Assembly (NCBI GenBank): GCA_029866155.1
Contig: JARWZW010000068.1
Coordinates: forward strand, 1-64,000
Length of the DNA stretch: 64,000 nt
DNA from: Caulobacter sp.
GTDB lineage: Bacteria > Pseudomonadota > Alphaproteobacteria > Caulobacterales > Caulobacteraceae
Direction of reading: 5' to 3'
The position numbers and the translations under genes are program-made. Every line of letters begins with the position of its first letter. Positions within the stretch are counted from its first letter, which is position 1. Below are positions 8,480-16,762 of the stretch, piece by piece. The notes under the pieces are model-generated. The model searched no databases. It was given only the letters and a program-made list of their open reading frames with translations, and had not been told where the DNA came from.

Positions 8480-9570
8480 CCGCGGGGGCGACACGGCGCA
8501 GCCTTTTGGCCGGCGTCGCCGGGCTCGCCGGCCTCCCGGCCCAGGTCATGGCCCGGGATTCGACGGCAGCGGGTCTGGCCGCCCTCGCCGCCCGCCGGGG
8601 CGTGGACTACGGGGCCGCCGTCGAACCTGAAAACCTGGCCCGGGACTCGAGCTTTGCAGACCTGATCAATCGGGAATGCGTCAGCGTGACTCCCGAAAAT
8701 CACCTCAAATGGAACATCCTCCGTCCGACGCCGGACCATTTCGACTTCGGCGGCGCAGATGCCGTTGTCGCTTTCGCCAAGGCCCGGCAATTGGCAGTGC
8801 ATGGCCATTGCCTGGTCTGGCACGAGGCCAATCCGGCCTGGCTGGCCGCAGGCCTGACCCGGCAAAACGCCGAGGCCTTGCTGAACCATCACATCGGCAA
8901 GGTGGTGGGACGATATGCCGGCCATGTTGGAAGCTGGGATGTCGTCAACGAGCCCGTCGAACGCAATGATCGCCGGCCCGACGGCCTGCGCCGGTCCCTC
9001 TGGTTGAGCAGCCTGGGACCCGACTATATCCCCCTGGCCTTCGAAGCCGCTCACCGGGCGGATCCGGCAGCCCGGCTGGTCCTTTCGGACTATGGTCTGG
9101 AGTATGACGACGAGCCTTGGATGGTCGAAAAGCGCGGCTCCCTGCTGGCGTTGCTGGCCGACTGGAAGCGCGCCGGGGTTCCCATCCACGCCCTGGGGAT
9201 TCAGGGACATCTGATCGGGTCTCGCCCACCGGCCTTCGGGACGGGATTGCAGAACTTTCTGCGGGATGTCGGCCGGCTCGGTCTCGATATCCATGTCACC
9301 GAACTGGACGTCAATGACCAGCAGGTGGCCGGCGGTCAGGACCACCGGGACAGGATCGTGGCTGACTGTTACCGGGCCTTCCTGAGGGCCGTACTGACCT
9401 CCTCCAGGCTTCGCGTTGTGACCACCTGGGGCCTTTCCGATCGCTACAGCTCCAAGCAGGACATGTTTCCCCGCCCAGACGGCGCCCCGGTGCGCCCGCT
9501 TCCCTTCGACCGGGAGCTTTCCCGAAAGGCGGCCTGGCATGCGATGGCCGACGCCTTCTCGGTCCGCTGA
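8476..9570 (+). CDS. Tat-exported GH10 glycoside hydrolase (endo-1,4-beta-xylanase family)
   Basis: A twin-arginine leader (TRRSLLAGVAGLAG, cut near AQVMA) is followed by a GH10 catalytic barrel in a 364-residue protein. The visible family landmarks are TPENHLKWN, GHCLVWHEANPAW, the acid/base glutamate in WDVVNEP near residue 158, and the nucleophile in HVTELDVND near residue 276. Family 10 enzymes cleave xylan and related beta-glycans. The ATG overlaps the preceding nucleotidyltransferase stop, so the enzyme is part of the polysaccharide operon. A role in trimming or releasing the exported polymer is more likely here than plant xylan use, but this is inference from context. Confidence 0.85.
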   Translation: MTAGATRRSLLAGVAGLAGLPAQVMARDSTAAGLAALAARRGVDYGAAVEPENLARDSSFADLINRECVSVTPENHLKWNILRPTPDHFDFGGADAVVAFAKARQLAVHGHCLVWHEANPAWLAAGLTRQNAEALLNHHIGKVVGRYAGHVGSWDVVNEPVERNDRRPDGLRRSLWLSSLGPDYIPLAFEAAHRADPAARLVLSDYGLEYDDEPWMVEKRGSLLALLADWKRAGVPIHALGIQGHLIGSRPPAFGTGLQNFLRDVGRLGLDIHVTELDVNDQQVAGGQDHRDRIVADCYRAFLRAVLTSSRLRVVTTWGLSDRYSSKQDMFPRPDGAPVRPLPFDRELSRKAAWHAMADAFSVR

Positions 9571-9576
9571 CGCCCC

Positions 9577-10083
9577 TCAGGGCCTCGTCTTTACCTGGTG
9601 CAGCCCCACTCGGCCTGACTCTGCAGCAAGACCAGCGACCGCAATACTGAAACCGGGATCACAGGGCGGAAGATGGGCATTCCAATGGGCTCCGGGCGGC
9701 TCGCAGCCGGTTATTCTGGGCGGATCCAGACCAAGGATGAGAGGCATCTGCCTTGAAAATCCCACCCCCAGGGCCTTGAGCCCGGCCTCGTTGAGCGTCC
9801 AGAGATCAAAGAAGTGACGGGTCCGCTCCGGCTCCTCGGACGAGGCGATGAGGGCCGCAGCGACCGGGTCAAACTGCATCTGAGCGATGGCCTGGCTATC
9901 GACCGAGCCGTCTATAGCCTCGATATCGACCCCGACGATGCAGCGACGGCCAATGACGCAGGCGCTTGCGCCTTTGGTCCGGGACAGACTGATGGAGAGC
10001 TCCAACTCGGGCCGCCAGGCAGTCCTGAGCGCCCCGAGCGGCGTCCTGTCCAGGCGACCATCCCACCCCAGAGGGTCCAGCAT
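9577..10083 (-). CDS. 4'-phosphopantetheinyl transferase (Sfp-type)
   Basis: The C-terminal domain carries the magnesium-binding VGVDIEAID, then LWTLNEAGLKALG. The latter corresponds to the W-(S/T)-x-K-E-A-x-x-K signature, with Asn in place of the first Lys. The product would transfer phosphopantetheine to a carrier-domain serine, most obviously that of the divergent NRPS-like protein. The only canonical start is the ATG at 10083, giving 168 residues. The frame stays open and protein-like upstream to about 10242 (for example IIVLAWSRED), but that stretch has no ATG, GTG or TTG. The N-terminus is therefore unresolved: a rare start codon or a frameshift is possible. It converges on the GH10 gene. 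Confidence 0.75.
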   Translation of the reverse strand: MLDPLGWDGRLDRTPLGALRTAWRPELELSISLSRTKGASACVIGRRCIVGVDIEAIDGSVDSQAIAQMQFDPVAAALIASSEEPERTRHFFDLWTLNEAGLKALGVGFSRQMPLILGLDPPRITGCEPPGAHWNAHLPPCDPGFSIAVAGLAAESGRVGLHQVKTRP

Positions 10084-10207
10084 ATCGGCCAGAAGCCGGC
10101 GGGACGCCGCTCGGTCGTCTTCCCGCGACCAGGCAAGGACGATGATTGGCGCGTCGGTTGCAGCCCATGGCTCGGACAGCCGATTCAGGACAGTCGAGGA
10201 ATTGATC

Positions 10208-13200
10208 GTGGCCGCTCCGCAACGGGGAAAGACGCTGGAGACTCAACAGTCTATCGACACAGCCGGCGTCGACCAGCCCATCCATGTCCCGCCGAAGGAC
10301 CTGGCCGAGCGGTCACAGATGGCGGACTTTCGCCGTCGCATGGAATCCCTGTCAGGCCAGGCCTTCGCCGATCACGCGGACTTTCACCGGTTCAGCGTTG
10401 AAAATGCTGCATTTTTTTGGTCCAATCTGCTGGACTGGCTGGAGCTGCCACAGTCTGGCTCGCCGGTTCCCGCCCTGGAAGGCGAGACCTGCGAAACCGC
10501 GCGCCATTTTCCCGATCTTCGGCTGAACTATGCCGAGTGCCTGCTTCAGGGGGCCGATGGGGATCTGGCCCTGCTGGGCTTGTCCGAAGGGGTGATGGCC
10601 CAAAGACTGTCCCGAGCCGAGCTGCGCAACAGGGTCGAACGTCTGGCGGCGGGCCTGCAGTCCCTGGGACTTCGACCGGGGGACCCTGTGGCGGCCGTGC
10701 TTCGGAACGACGTCGAGGCGGTGATCGCGGTGCTGGCCGTGGCGGCCTGCGGCGGCGTGGTGGCGACCGCAGCGCCGGACATGGGGGCTGACCTGCTTGC
10801 AGCGCGCCTGTCGCCCTTTGCGCCGAAATTCCTGCTAACGGCGCTGGCGCCCCGTCCCCGGGATAGCGGTTTGCCCCTGTCGAAGCGGGCCACCGCGCTG
10901 GCGGCCGGACTGCCCTCCCTGAGGGTCGTGCTGGTCCTGGACGGCCATGAACGCCTGACTGACGACGTCTTCCCTCCCGGCCTGGAAGTTCACAGGACAG
11001 GGGCGCTGCCGACCAGCTCCGGTGGCTTTCGCTACGAGCATTTTCCCTTCAATCATCCCTTGTTTGTGCTGTTTTCTTCCGGAACGACCGGACCGGCCAA
11101 GGGGTTTGTCCACGGCGCTGGCGGAACCCTTCTGGAGCATCTGAAGGAACACAGGCTGCATTGCGATCTGGGGCCGGGAGACCGCCTGTGCTTCCAGACC
11201 TCGCCGGCCTGGATGATGTGGCATTGGCAGCTTTCGGCCCTGGGCGCCGGGGCCGCCATCCTGGTCCATGACGGTGCGGTCAGCGGCCCGGAAACGCTCT
11301 GGGGGATCGCCGCTGAACATGGCGTCACAGTCCTGGGGACCAGCCCTCCCTACCTGCAACTCTGCCAGTCCCTCGACTACCGCCCCCCCGCCGGTCAGGA
11401 CCTGTCATCCCTGCGAGCGGTGCTGTCGACCGGGTCTATTCTGCATCCGGATCAGGCGCGCTGGGTCTGCCAGGCCATCAAGCCCCTCCCGGTCCAGTCG
11501 ATCAGCGGCGGGTCGGACATCATCGGCTGCTTTGTTCTGGGCCACCCCGGCCTGCCGACCTTTGCGGGCGAAGCCCAGTGCCTGAGCCTTGGCCTCGACG
11601 TAGGGATCTCGGAGGGCGAACTCACCTGTAGCAATCCGTTTCCATCCAGACCGCTGCACCTCCTGGCGGATCCAGATGGCCAGAAGTTTCACCAGGCCTA
11701 TTTCTCTGGCCCGGACGGGGCCTGGCGACATGGCGACCGGATCGAGATTACACCGCGCGGGGGCGTGATCCTGAAGGGGCGGATGGACGGCGTCCTGAAT
11801 ATCCGCGGCATCCGTATCGGGCCGGCGGAGGTCTATCGCATTCTTCGGGAAATCCCGGAACTGGGCCAGTGCCTTGTCGTGGAGCAGTCCGCCAGTCCGG
11901 CCCGGGACGCCCGCATGGTGCTGCTGGCGACCCTGAAACCAGGCGTCGTCATGGGACAGGACCTCAAGCAGGTCATACGAAGGACATTGTCCGAAAAGGC
12001 CTCTGCGGCCCACGTTCCGGAAATCATCCTGGCCGTTGACGATCTGCCGATGACCCATAGCGGCAAGCTGTCCGAGGCCGCCGCCCGGGACGTTGTAAAC
12101 GGTGCAGCAATAGCCAATTTGCGGGCGCTCAAGAACCCGGACTCCTTGAAGTCCATTGCTCGCGCCATGGCCGACATGGCTAGCCCGCCGGCAGGGGGTC
12201 CAGACGCTCTCGAGTCCTGGCTGGCGGGGCTCTGGTCCGAGCTGCTACAGACCGAGGATCCCGGTCCGGATGACAATTTCTTCGACCTGGGCGGACACTC
12301 CCTGATGGCGGCGCGGATCCTTGCAGAGATCCGCCAGCGAACAGGCCGCGCCCTGCCGATGGCCACCCTGTTGCATGCACCGACCCTGCGCAGCCTGACG
12401 GCGGCCATGCAGTCGAAGGACTGGCAGGCCGGATCGCGATTGACGTCCCTCGTTGAGGACGGCGAAGGGGCGCCGTTCTTCCTGGTGCACAGCATGACCG
12501 GCAATGTGCTTCAGCTGCACAGCCTGGTGAAGGCGCTGGGCAAGGGGCGGCCGGTGATCGGCATACAGGCCAGGGGCCTGGATCTCGACGAGACGCCACT
12601 GGATCGGGTCGAGGCCATGGCGGACGACTACCTTCAGGCAATCTGCGCCCGGCAGCCCCGTGGCCCCTACAGCCTGGGCGGCTTCTCATTCGGCGGACTG
12701 GTGGCCTTTGAAATGGCGCGCCGACTGAGGGCTCGCGGCGAGCAGGTGGCGCTTCTGGTGCTGCTGGACACCCAGCCGGACAAGGCCTTCCTGCCCCTGG
12801 CCGAGCGGACCAGGTTGCTGGGTATCAGGCTGGCTCACCACGCCGGCCGTCTGGTCCGGATGGGGCTGGCCGGGCAACTGACCTATCTGCGCGACAGGAT
12901 GCTGGCCTTGGCTGGCCGCCGGCCCCCTCCGCCGGCCCCCGCCTATTCCATGCCCCCCCACATCCAGGCGATCCGTGATGGAATTCTTGCGGCAACGGCC
13001 TTTTACCGACCGGGGGCCTATGACGGGCCGATTCTGTTCATCCGCGCCGCTGTGCCAGCTCCGGTCAGTTTCGACCCTGTGACACTCTGGAGAACCGTCA
13101 CCGAAGGCCGGGTCGAGACAATCACCGCTCCAGGCGACCATGACAGCATGATCGAACCACCCCATGTCGAAGTCCTGGCCGCGCTGCTCCGGGAGCGACT

Positions 13201-13237
13201 CGGATCGCTGGGTCAGCCCGGTCCCGGACCTCGGTGA
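10208..13237 (+). CDS. NRPS-like protein: acetoacetyl-CoA-synthetase-like adenylation, carrier and thioesterase domains
   Basis: This is a 1009-residue three-domain protein. The N-terminal region (HADFHRFSVEN, then AAFFWSNLLDW) is the cap typical of acetoacetyl-CoA synthetases. The adenylation core has the P-loop SSGTTGPAKG near residue 290 and the C-terminal lysine in THSGKLSEAA. A carrier domain follows with the phosphopantetheine serine in DLGGHSLMAA (about S698). A type I thioesterase completes it, with the nucleophile in GGFSFGG (about S827), LLDTQPD and a late GDHDSM histidine. The start is a GTG at 10208, preceded by GAGGA seven bases upstream. There is no condensation or ketosynthase domain. 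The inferred job is to activate a small beta-keto or hydroxy acid and release or hand it on, perhaps as a glycan acyl substituent. The substrate is unknown. Confidence 0.85.
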   Translation: MAAPQRGKTLETQQSIDTAGVDQPIHVPPKDLAERSQMADFRRRMESLSGQAFADHADFHRFSVENAAFFWSNLLDWLELPQSGSPVPALEGETCETARHFPDLRLNYAECLLQGADGDLALLGLSEGVMAQRLSRAELRNRVERLAAGLQSLGLRPGDPVAAVLRNDVEAVIAVLAVAACGGVVATAAPDMGADLLAARLSPFAPKFLLTALAPRPRDSGLPLSKRATALAAGLPSLRVVLVLDGHERLTDDVFPPGLEVHRTGALPTSSGGFRYEHFPFNHPLFVLFSSGTTGPAKGFVHGAGGTLLEHLKEHRLHCDLGPGDRLCFQTSPAWMMWHWQLSALGAGAAILVHDGAVSGPETLWGIAAEHGVTVLGTSPPYLQLCQSLDYRPPAGQDLSSLRAVLSTGSILHPDQARWVCQAIKPLPVQSISGGSDIIGCFVLGHPGLPTFAGEAQCLSLGLDVGISEGELTCSNPFPSRPLHLLADPDGQKFHQAYFSGPDGAWRHGDRIEITPRGGVILKGRMDGVLNIRGIRIGPAEVYRILREIPELGQCLVVEQSASPARDARMVLLATLKPGVVMGQDLKQVIRRTLSEKASAAHVPEIILAVDDLPMTHSGKLSEAAARDVVNGAAIANLRALKNPDSLKSIARAMADMASPPAGGPDALESWLAGLWSELLQTEDPGPDDNFFDLGGHSLMAARILAEIRQRTGRALPMATLLHAPTLRSLTAAMQSKDWQAGSRLTSLVEDGEGAPFFLVHSMTGNVLQLHSLVKALGKGRPVIGIQARGLDLDETPLDRVEAMADDYLQAICARQPRGPYSLGGFSFGGLVAFEMARRLRARGEQVALLVLLDTQPDKAFLPLAERTRLLGIRLAHHAGRLVRMGLAGQLTYLRDRMLALAGRRPPPPAPAYSMPPHIQAIRDGILAATAFYRPGAYDGPILFIRAAVPAPVSFDPVTLWRTVTEGRVETITAPGDHDSMIEPPHVEVLAALLRERLGSLGQPGPGPR

Positions 13238-13320
13238 ACCTCTCATTCACCAGGTTTCTCAGGCCCAAATTAAGCCTGCCATGCGCAGACTGCAGCTGAT
13301 CTTGCCGCCGGGATGCCTGC

Positions 13321-14256
13321 ATGTCTTGTTCTGCGCTTCTTGAACCCGCAACCCTGGTGGAGGCCAGCCGTCCCTTTCGATTGACCCGTCGCCCCGAGGA
13401 GCGGGTCGTCCTGCTTGGCCAGTTGATGGACATGGTTCGCCCGGAAGAGGTCTTGCACTTCATTTCGGGCAGTATCGCCGCCCGTCGAAAAGCCCTGATA
13501 GCCAACCACAACGCCCACAGCCTCTATCTGCTGCGCCGAAACCCGGAATTTGCGGCCTACTACCAGATGGCGGATCTGGTGGAGGTCGATTCCCTGCCGC
13601 TGCTGCTCTGGGCCAATGGCACCGGCCGCCGGAGCCGCCGCTTTCATCGCTGCACCTATCTGGACTGGCGGGACCCCTTCTGGAATCTCGCCTCCGAACG
13701 GGAGTGGCGCGTCTTCTACCTTGGCGGCGCGCCTGGCGTGGCCGAGGCCGCCAAGGCAGCCCTGATCGAGACCTGGCCCGGCCTGACCCTTGAGGTCTGT
13801 GACGGCTATTTCGATATGTCCGCTGGCAAGACAGCCAACAGTGCTGTCCTGTCCCAGATCAAGGCCTTCGCCCCAGATGTTCTGTTCGTGGGCATGGGAA
13901 TGCCCCGACAGGAGCTGTGGATTCAGCAGAACTACGATCATTTGCCAGCCTGTGCGATCCTGCCCGTCGGGGCGGCCTTCGACTATGAGGCCGGGGTCCA
14001 GAAGGCTGCGCCCCGCTGGATGGGACGGATCGGGGTGGAATGGCTGTTCCGGCTTCTTCATGATCCAAGGCGGCTATTCAGTCGCTACTGCGTAGAGCCC
14101 TGGTTCCTGATCGCCATGCTGATCCAGGACGCGTTCGTCGCTCATGCAGAGCGACGGAAGACTCAGAAAATGGAGCGCCGCCGCCAACCTGCGACGGTCA
14201 GCCCGTCGCCCGGACGCAGGGCTGCAGATCAGCGGCGGACTCTGCCCACCGTCTGA
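13321..14256 (+). CDS. WecG/TagA/CpsF-family glycosyltransferase
   Basis: This 311-residue protein has the family's core: LIANHNAHSLYLLR (the usual TPN is NHN here), the aspartate in DLVEVDSLPLL, FYLGGAPGV, and FVGMGMPRQELWI, ending with GAAFDYEAG and PRWMGRIGVEWLFRLL. Members transfer N-acetylmannosaminuronic acid, N-acetylmannosamine or similar residues to a lipid-linked acceptor. The C-terminal basic helix probably docks on the inner membrane. It follows the NRPS-like gene on the same strand by 83 bases. A second family member starts at the window's left edge. Confidence 0.88.
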   Translation: MSCSALLEPATLVEASRPFRLTRRPEERVVLLGQLMDMVRPEEVLHFISGSIAARRKALIANHNAHSLYLLRRNPEFAAYYQMADLVEVDSLPLLLWANGTGRRSRRFHRCTYLDWRDPFWNLASEREWRVFYLGGAPGVAEAAKAALIETWPGLTLEVCDGYFDMSAGKTANSAVLSQIKAFAPDVLFVGMGMPRQELWIQQNYDHLPACAILPVGAAFDYEAGVQKAAPRWMGRIGVEWLFRLLHDPRRLFSRYCVEPWFLIAMLIQDAFVAHAERRKTQKMERRRQPATVSPSPGRRAADQRRTLPTV

Positions 14257-14432
14257 CCGCTTTAGGGCCTGACCAGCCCGGGCTGGATTCCCGAGCGACA
14301 AGCGGGAGTAACTGCCACGGGTTCAAGCAACGGGGGCAAAGCGCGCGCCGCAATTGCCTGCAGCCTTGCAAAGCCACCGGGTCGCGCATCCCTTATGAAA
14401 ACCATCCCAGCGCGCCTTGAGGGTTCCGGCCG

Positions 14433-15491
14433 ATGAAGGTCCCGACGCGGTCGGCGGCCAGTCTGATTCTGGCCCTGTTCATTAGCGGCTGCGCCGCACC
14501 CTCTGCAGTCCTGTCCCCGCCGCTCGTTTCACCCGGCATGGTCGAAGCGGAGGCCGCGTTTGAGCTGGAGGCCGTCCTCCAGCGTCTCAGGCAACAGGAT
14601 CAGCAGCTATCCACGGTCACATTTCGACTGGGCGATGCCGGGTCAGGCTTCTGCAAGCACCCCGGTCCGGTCTCAGGCCTGGTGCTGCATCATCCTGCTC
14701 AATATGGATCGGCTGTCCGTGCCCATGCCAACCGCGTCTTCGATATGGGGGACGATCTGGCGATCATGGCGGTCGCCGCTGGCAGCCCGGCTGAGGTCGC
14801 CGGGCTGAGGCCTGGGGATCGACTGTTGGCAGTAAATGGCCAGACCTTTCCGCCGGTTCGGCAGCCAATCCCGCGCGCCGGAAGCCATGCGCCGCTTGAT
14901 CAGGCGCAGCGGCGGATCGCCAGCGAAATGCGAAACGGTCCCGTCAGGCTGTCCATTCTCCGGACTGGCGTCGCACTCGAGCTCCGGCTCGATCCTGTTG
15001 CTCACTGCACGACCGAGGTTCAGCTTGAGATCTCCAGTAGGGTCAGGGCCATGGCAGACGCCGAACGGGTCTTCGTCACGACCGCCATGGTGCGCTACGC
15101 CCGCAATGACGATGAGCTGGCCCTGTTTGTCGCCCACGAACTTGCCCATGTTTATCTGGGACATGGTGGCCCGGTCTCATCATCCAGCCGGTCACGTATC
15201 GCCATCGGGCCGGGCCCGGACGGTCTGCGCCGGATGGAGGCGGAGGCTGACTATCTGGCTCTCTATCTGACCGCCCGCGCGGGCTATGACGCCGAGGCGG
15301 CTCCAGCCCTCTGGCGTCAGCTTGGCGCTGATTTTCCAGCTGTTCGAGAGCAGAGCAGGTCGCATCCAGGTTCCCTCGAGCGGGTCGCCGCCATGCGCGC
15401 AACCCTGGAGGAAATCCGCGAGAAAAGAGCTGCGGGCCTGCCGCTCTGGCCAGACAGGGTGTTCAAGACCCTGTCATCCGCTCCGATGTGA
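14433..15491 (+). CDS. PDZ-containing M48-type metalloprotease lipoprotein
   Basis: A lipoprotein signal (LILALFISGCAAP) predicts anchoring by the cysteine at residue 20. A PDZ-like segment occupies about residues 105-190, with VAAGSPAEVAGLRPGDRLLAVNG as its core. The zinc site HELAH (in FVAHELAHVYLGH) with a downstream glutamate in RMEAEADYLAL identifies an M48-like peptidase. At 352 residues it lacks the M48A transmembrane bundle and resembles periplasmic BepA/LoiP-type proteases that handle outer-membrane proteins. The ATG at 14433 has GAGGG 10 bases upstream. No operon partner is evident. Confidence 0.8.
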   Translation: MKVPTRSAASLILALFISGCAAPSAVLSPPLVSPGMVEAEAAFELEAVLQRLRQQDQQLSTVTFRLGDAGSGFCKHPGPVSGLVLHHPAQYGSAVRAHANRVFDMGDDLAIMAVAAGSPAEVAGLRPGDRLLAVNGQTFPPVRQPIPRAGSHAPLDQAQRRIASEMRNGPVRLSILRTGVALELRLDPVAHCTTEVQLEISSRVRAMADAERVFVTTAMVRYARNDDELALFVAHELAHVYLGHGGPVSSSSRSRIAIGPGPDGLRRMEAEADYLALYLTARAGYDAEAAPALWRQLGADFPAVREQSRSHPGSLERVAAMRATLEEIREKRAAGLPLWPDRVFKTLSSAPM

Positions 15492-15948
15492 CAGAACCGG
15501 CAGGATCAGAACGGTCCTTGAATTCGGGAAATTGGAGACTTCCTGTTGATCGCGGCGTCCTCTCTGCCGAAGGATAGTCTGGCGTCTCGGGGAAGACCCC
15601 TGGCTCGAGTCAGTTGATTGTTCAAAGGTCAAGCCCAGCTGCCAAAGCCGGGAGCAGCCGGACGGTTGCTGCAAAAATCAACAGGGCAAGCCAGACCAAG
15701 GGCGTCGGTCTGAAGCGCAGGGCTACCTCACCTGCGGGGCGGGGGGTCTCTTCTGCCTCCGATGGCTGCTTCGCCCCCAGACCCAATTCCGCCTCCACCA
15801 GCCGACGTCCTGCCGCCGACCGCCAATCTGTACCTTGACTGGGCGCAACAACCTGCCGAAGCGTTCCGTCATCCCTCACGGGAATCCGGACAGACTTCCG
15901 GTCGCCGCTTCGCCCTGGAGGGCGGGCGGCTGACAATGCGCAAACCGT
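15492..15948. other. Interval between convergent genes with no confident gene
   Basis: This interval separates the stop of the M48 lipoprotein from the stop of the DUF3617-like lipoprotein. The only candidate in it is the small minus-strand frame at 15622-15936 described separately. Third-position GC in that frame is lower than in neighbouring genes. I see no RNA gene or clear hairpin terminator. Confidence 0.5.
15622..15936 (-). CDS. Possible small membrane protein (weak)
   Basis: This open frame of 104 codons begins at TTG, in the same reading frame as, and 12 bases after, the TGA of the DUF3617-like lipoprotein. The first two thirds are polar. The last third has a plausible transmembrane helix (PLVWLALLIFAATVRLLPAL), which is the main argument for it being real. 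Against it are the TTG start, no clear ribosome site and codon positions less GC-biased than those of its neighbours. No family is recognised. It may be a spurious frame, or a C-terminal extension reached by readthrough. Confidence 0.3.
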   Translation of the reverse strand: MSAARPPGRSGDRKSVRIPVRDDGTLRQVVAPSQGTDWRSAAGRRLVEAELGLGAKQPSEAEETPRPAGEVALRFRPTPLVWLALLIFAATVRLLPALAAGLDL

Positions 15949-16509
15949 TCAGAACCCCGATGACGAGCCAATCTGCAACAGGTTCACCCTCTGGCCGGTC
16001 TCGAACTGCGCCTCGCCAGCCTGCATGTCGGCGGGGCATGGCCCGAGCCACTCAGCGTCTATGGAGACCGTTCGGGCGCCCACAAGCTCCAGAACCGGCG
16101 AGTTGCGGGTCATGGTTTCGGCCCGCATCTGGTATTTTTCCTGAAAATTGCCGACGACCTCTCCAGCCATCTGCGTCTGCACCCCAGGCGTCGTTTCGCA
16201 GACGGACTCAAATTTCCAGGCGCCACCGGGCGTCTTGCGCATGAGGTTCCTGGAGCAACCCTGGCGCAAGCCGCCGCCACCGCCCCACCAGGACAGCTTC
16301 TGATCCGCAGCGGCGTCCAGACAGAGGGTCAGGCTTCGGATTCCTTCTGTTCCCTCGATGAGCATGACCTGCCGCCAAAGGCCTGGCCTTCGAACAGGCG
16401 CGTCCCGAACCGTTGTGGCCCCGTCGCGGGCTGCCGCAGGCGGTTGGCCGTCGCAGGCGGACAGAACGGCCACAGCCCCGACAACGATGATAAGGTTCAA
16501 CCCACGCAT
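15949..16509 (-). CDS. DUF3617-like lipoprotein
   Basis: A 186-residue protein with a lipoprotein signal (AVAVLSACDG, lipidated Cys near residue 19). The mature part begins RRPGLWRQVMLIEG, has a LCLDAAADQ segment and a conserved Cys pair, and continues with FESVCETTPG and the MRAETM region. This order (G-x-W, then CL, then C, then a beta-rich domain) matches DUF3617 proteins, which are periplasmic and of unknown function. It is transcribed divergently from the phosphatase at 16763 across 250 bases. No function can be assigned. Confidence 0.7.
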   Translation of the reverse strand: MRGLNLIIVVGAVAVLSACDGQPPAAARDGATTVRDAPVRRPGLWRQVMLIEGTEGIRSLTLCLDAAADQKLSWWGGGGGLRQGCSRNLMRKTPGGAWKFESVCETTPGVQTQMAGEVVGNFQEKYQMRAETMTRNSPVLELVGARTVSIDAEWLGPCPADMQAGEAQFETGQRVNLLQIGSSSGF

Positions 16510-16762
16510 AGGCGCCCCACTTCACAATTTTGCCGATAATTGCACTCCGAAACTCGCTGAGGTCAATGCGCACGGTGCGGAACTACCCAATTTGCGCACA
16601 ATCGCGGCAGATTGCTCCGCGACCGCCGGCCTTACCGGCGAACCGGACCACCAACCGGGAAATTTCACTCCAGCATCACAGCCGTCGCCGATACGGCCCT
16701 ACAGGAAACGGAGTTGTGTAATCCCCGTACAGCCCCATCCGGCCCCTTGAAAAGCGAGAACC

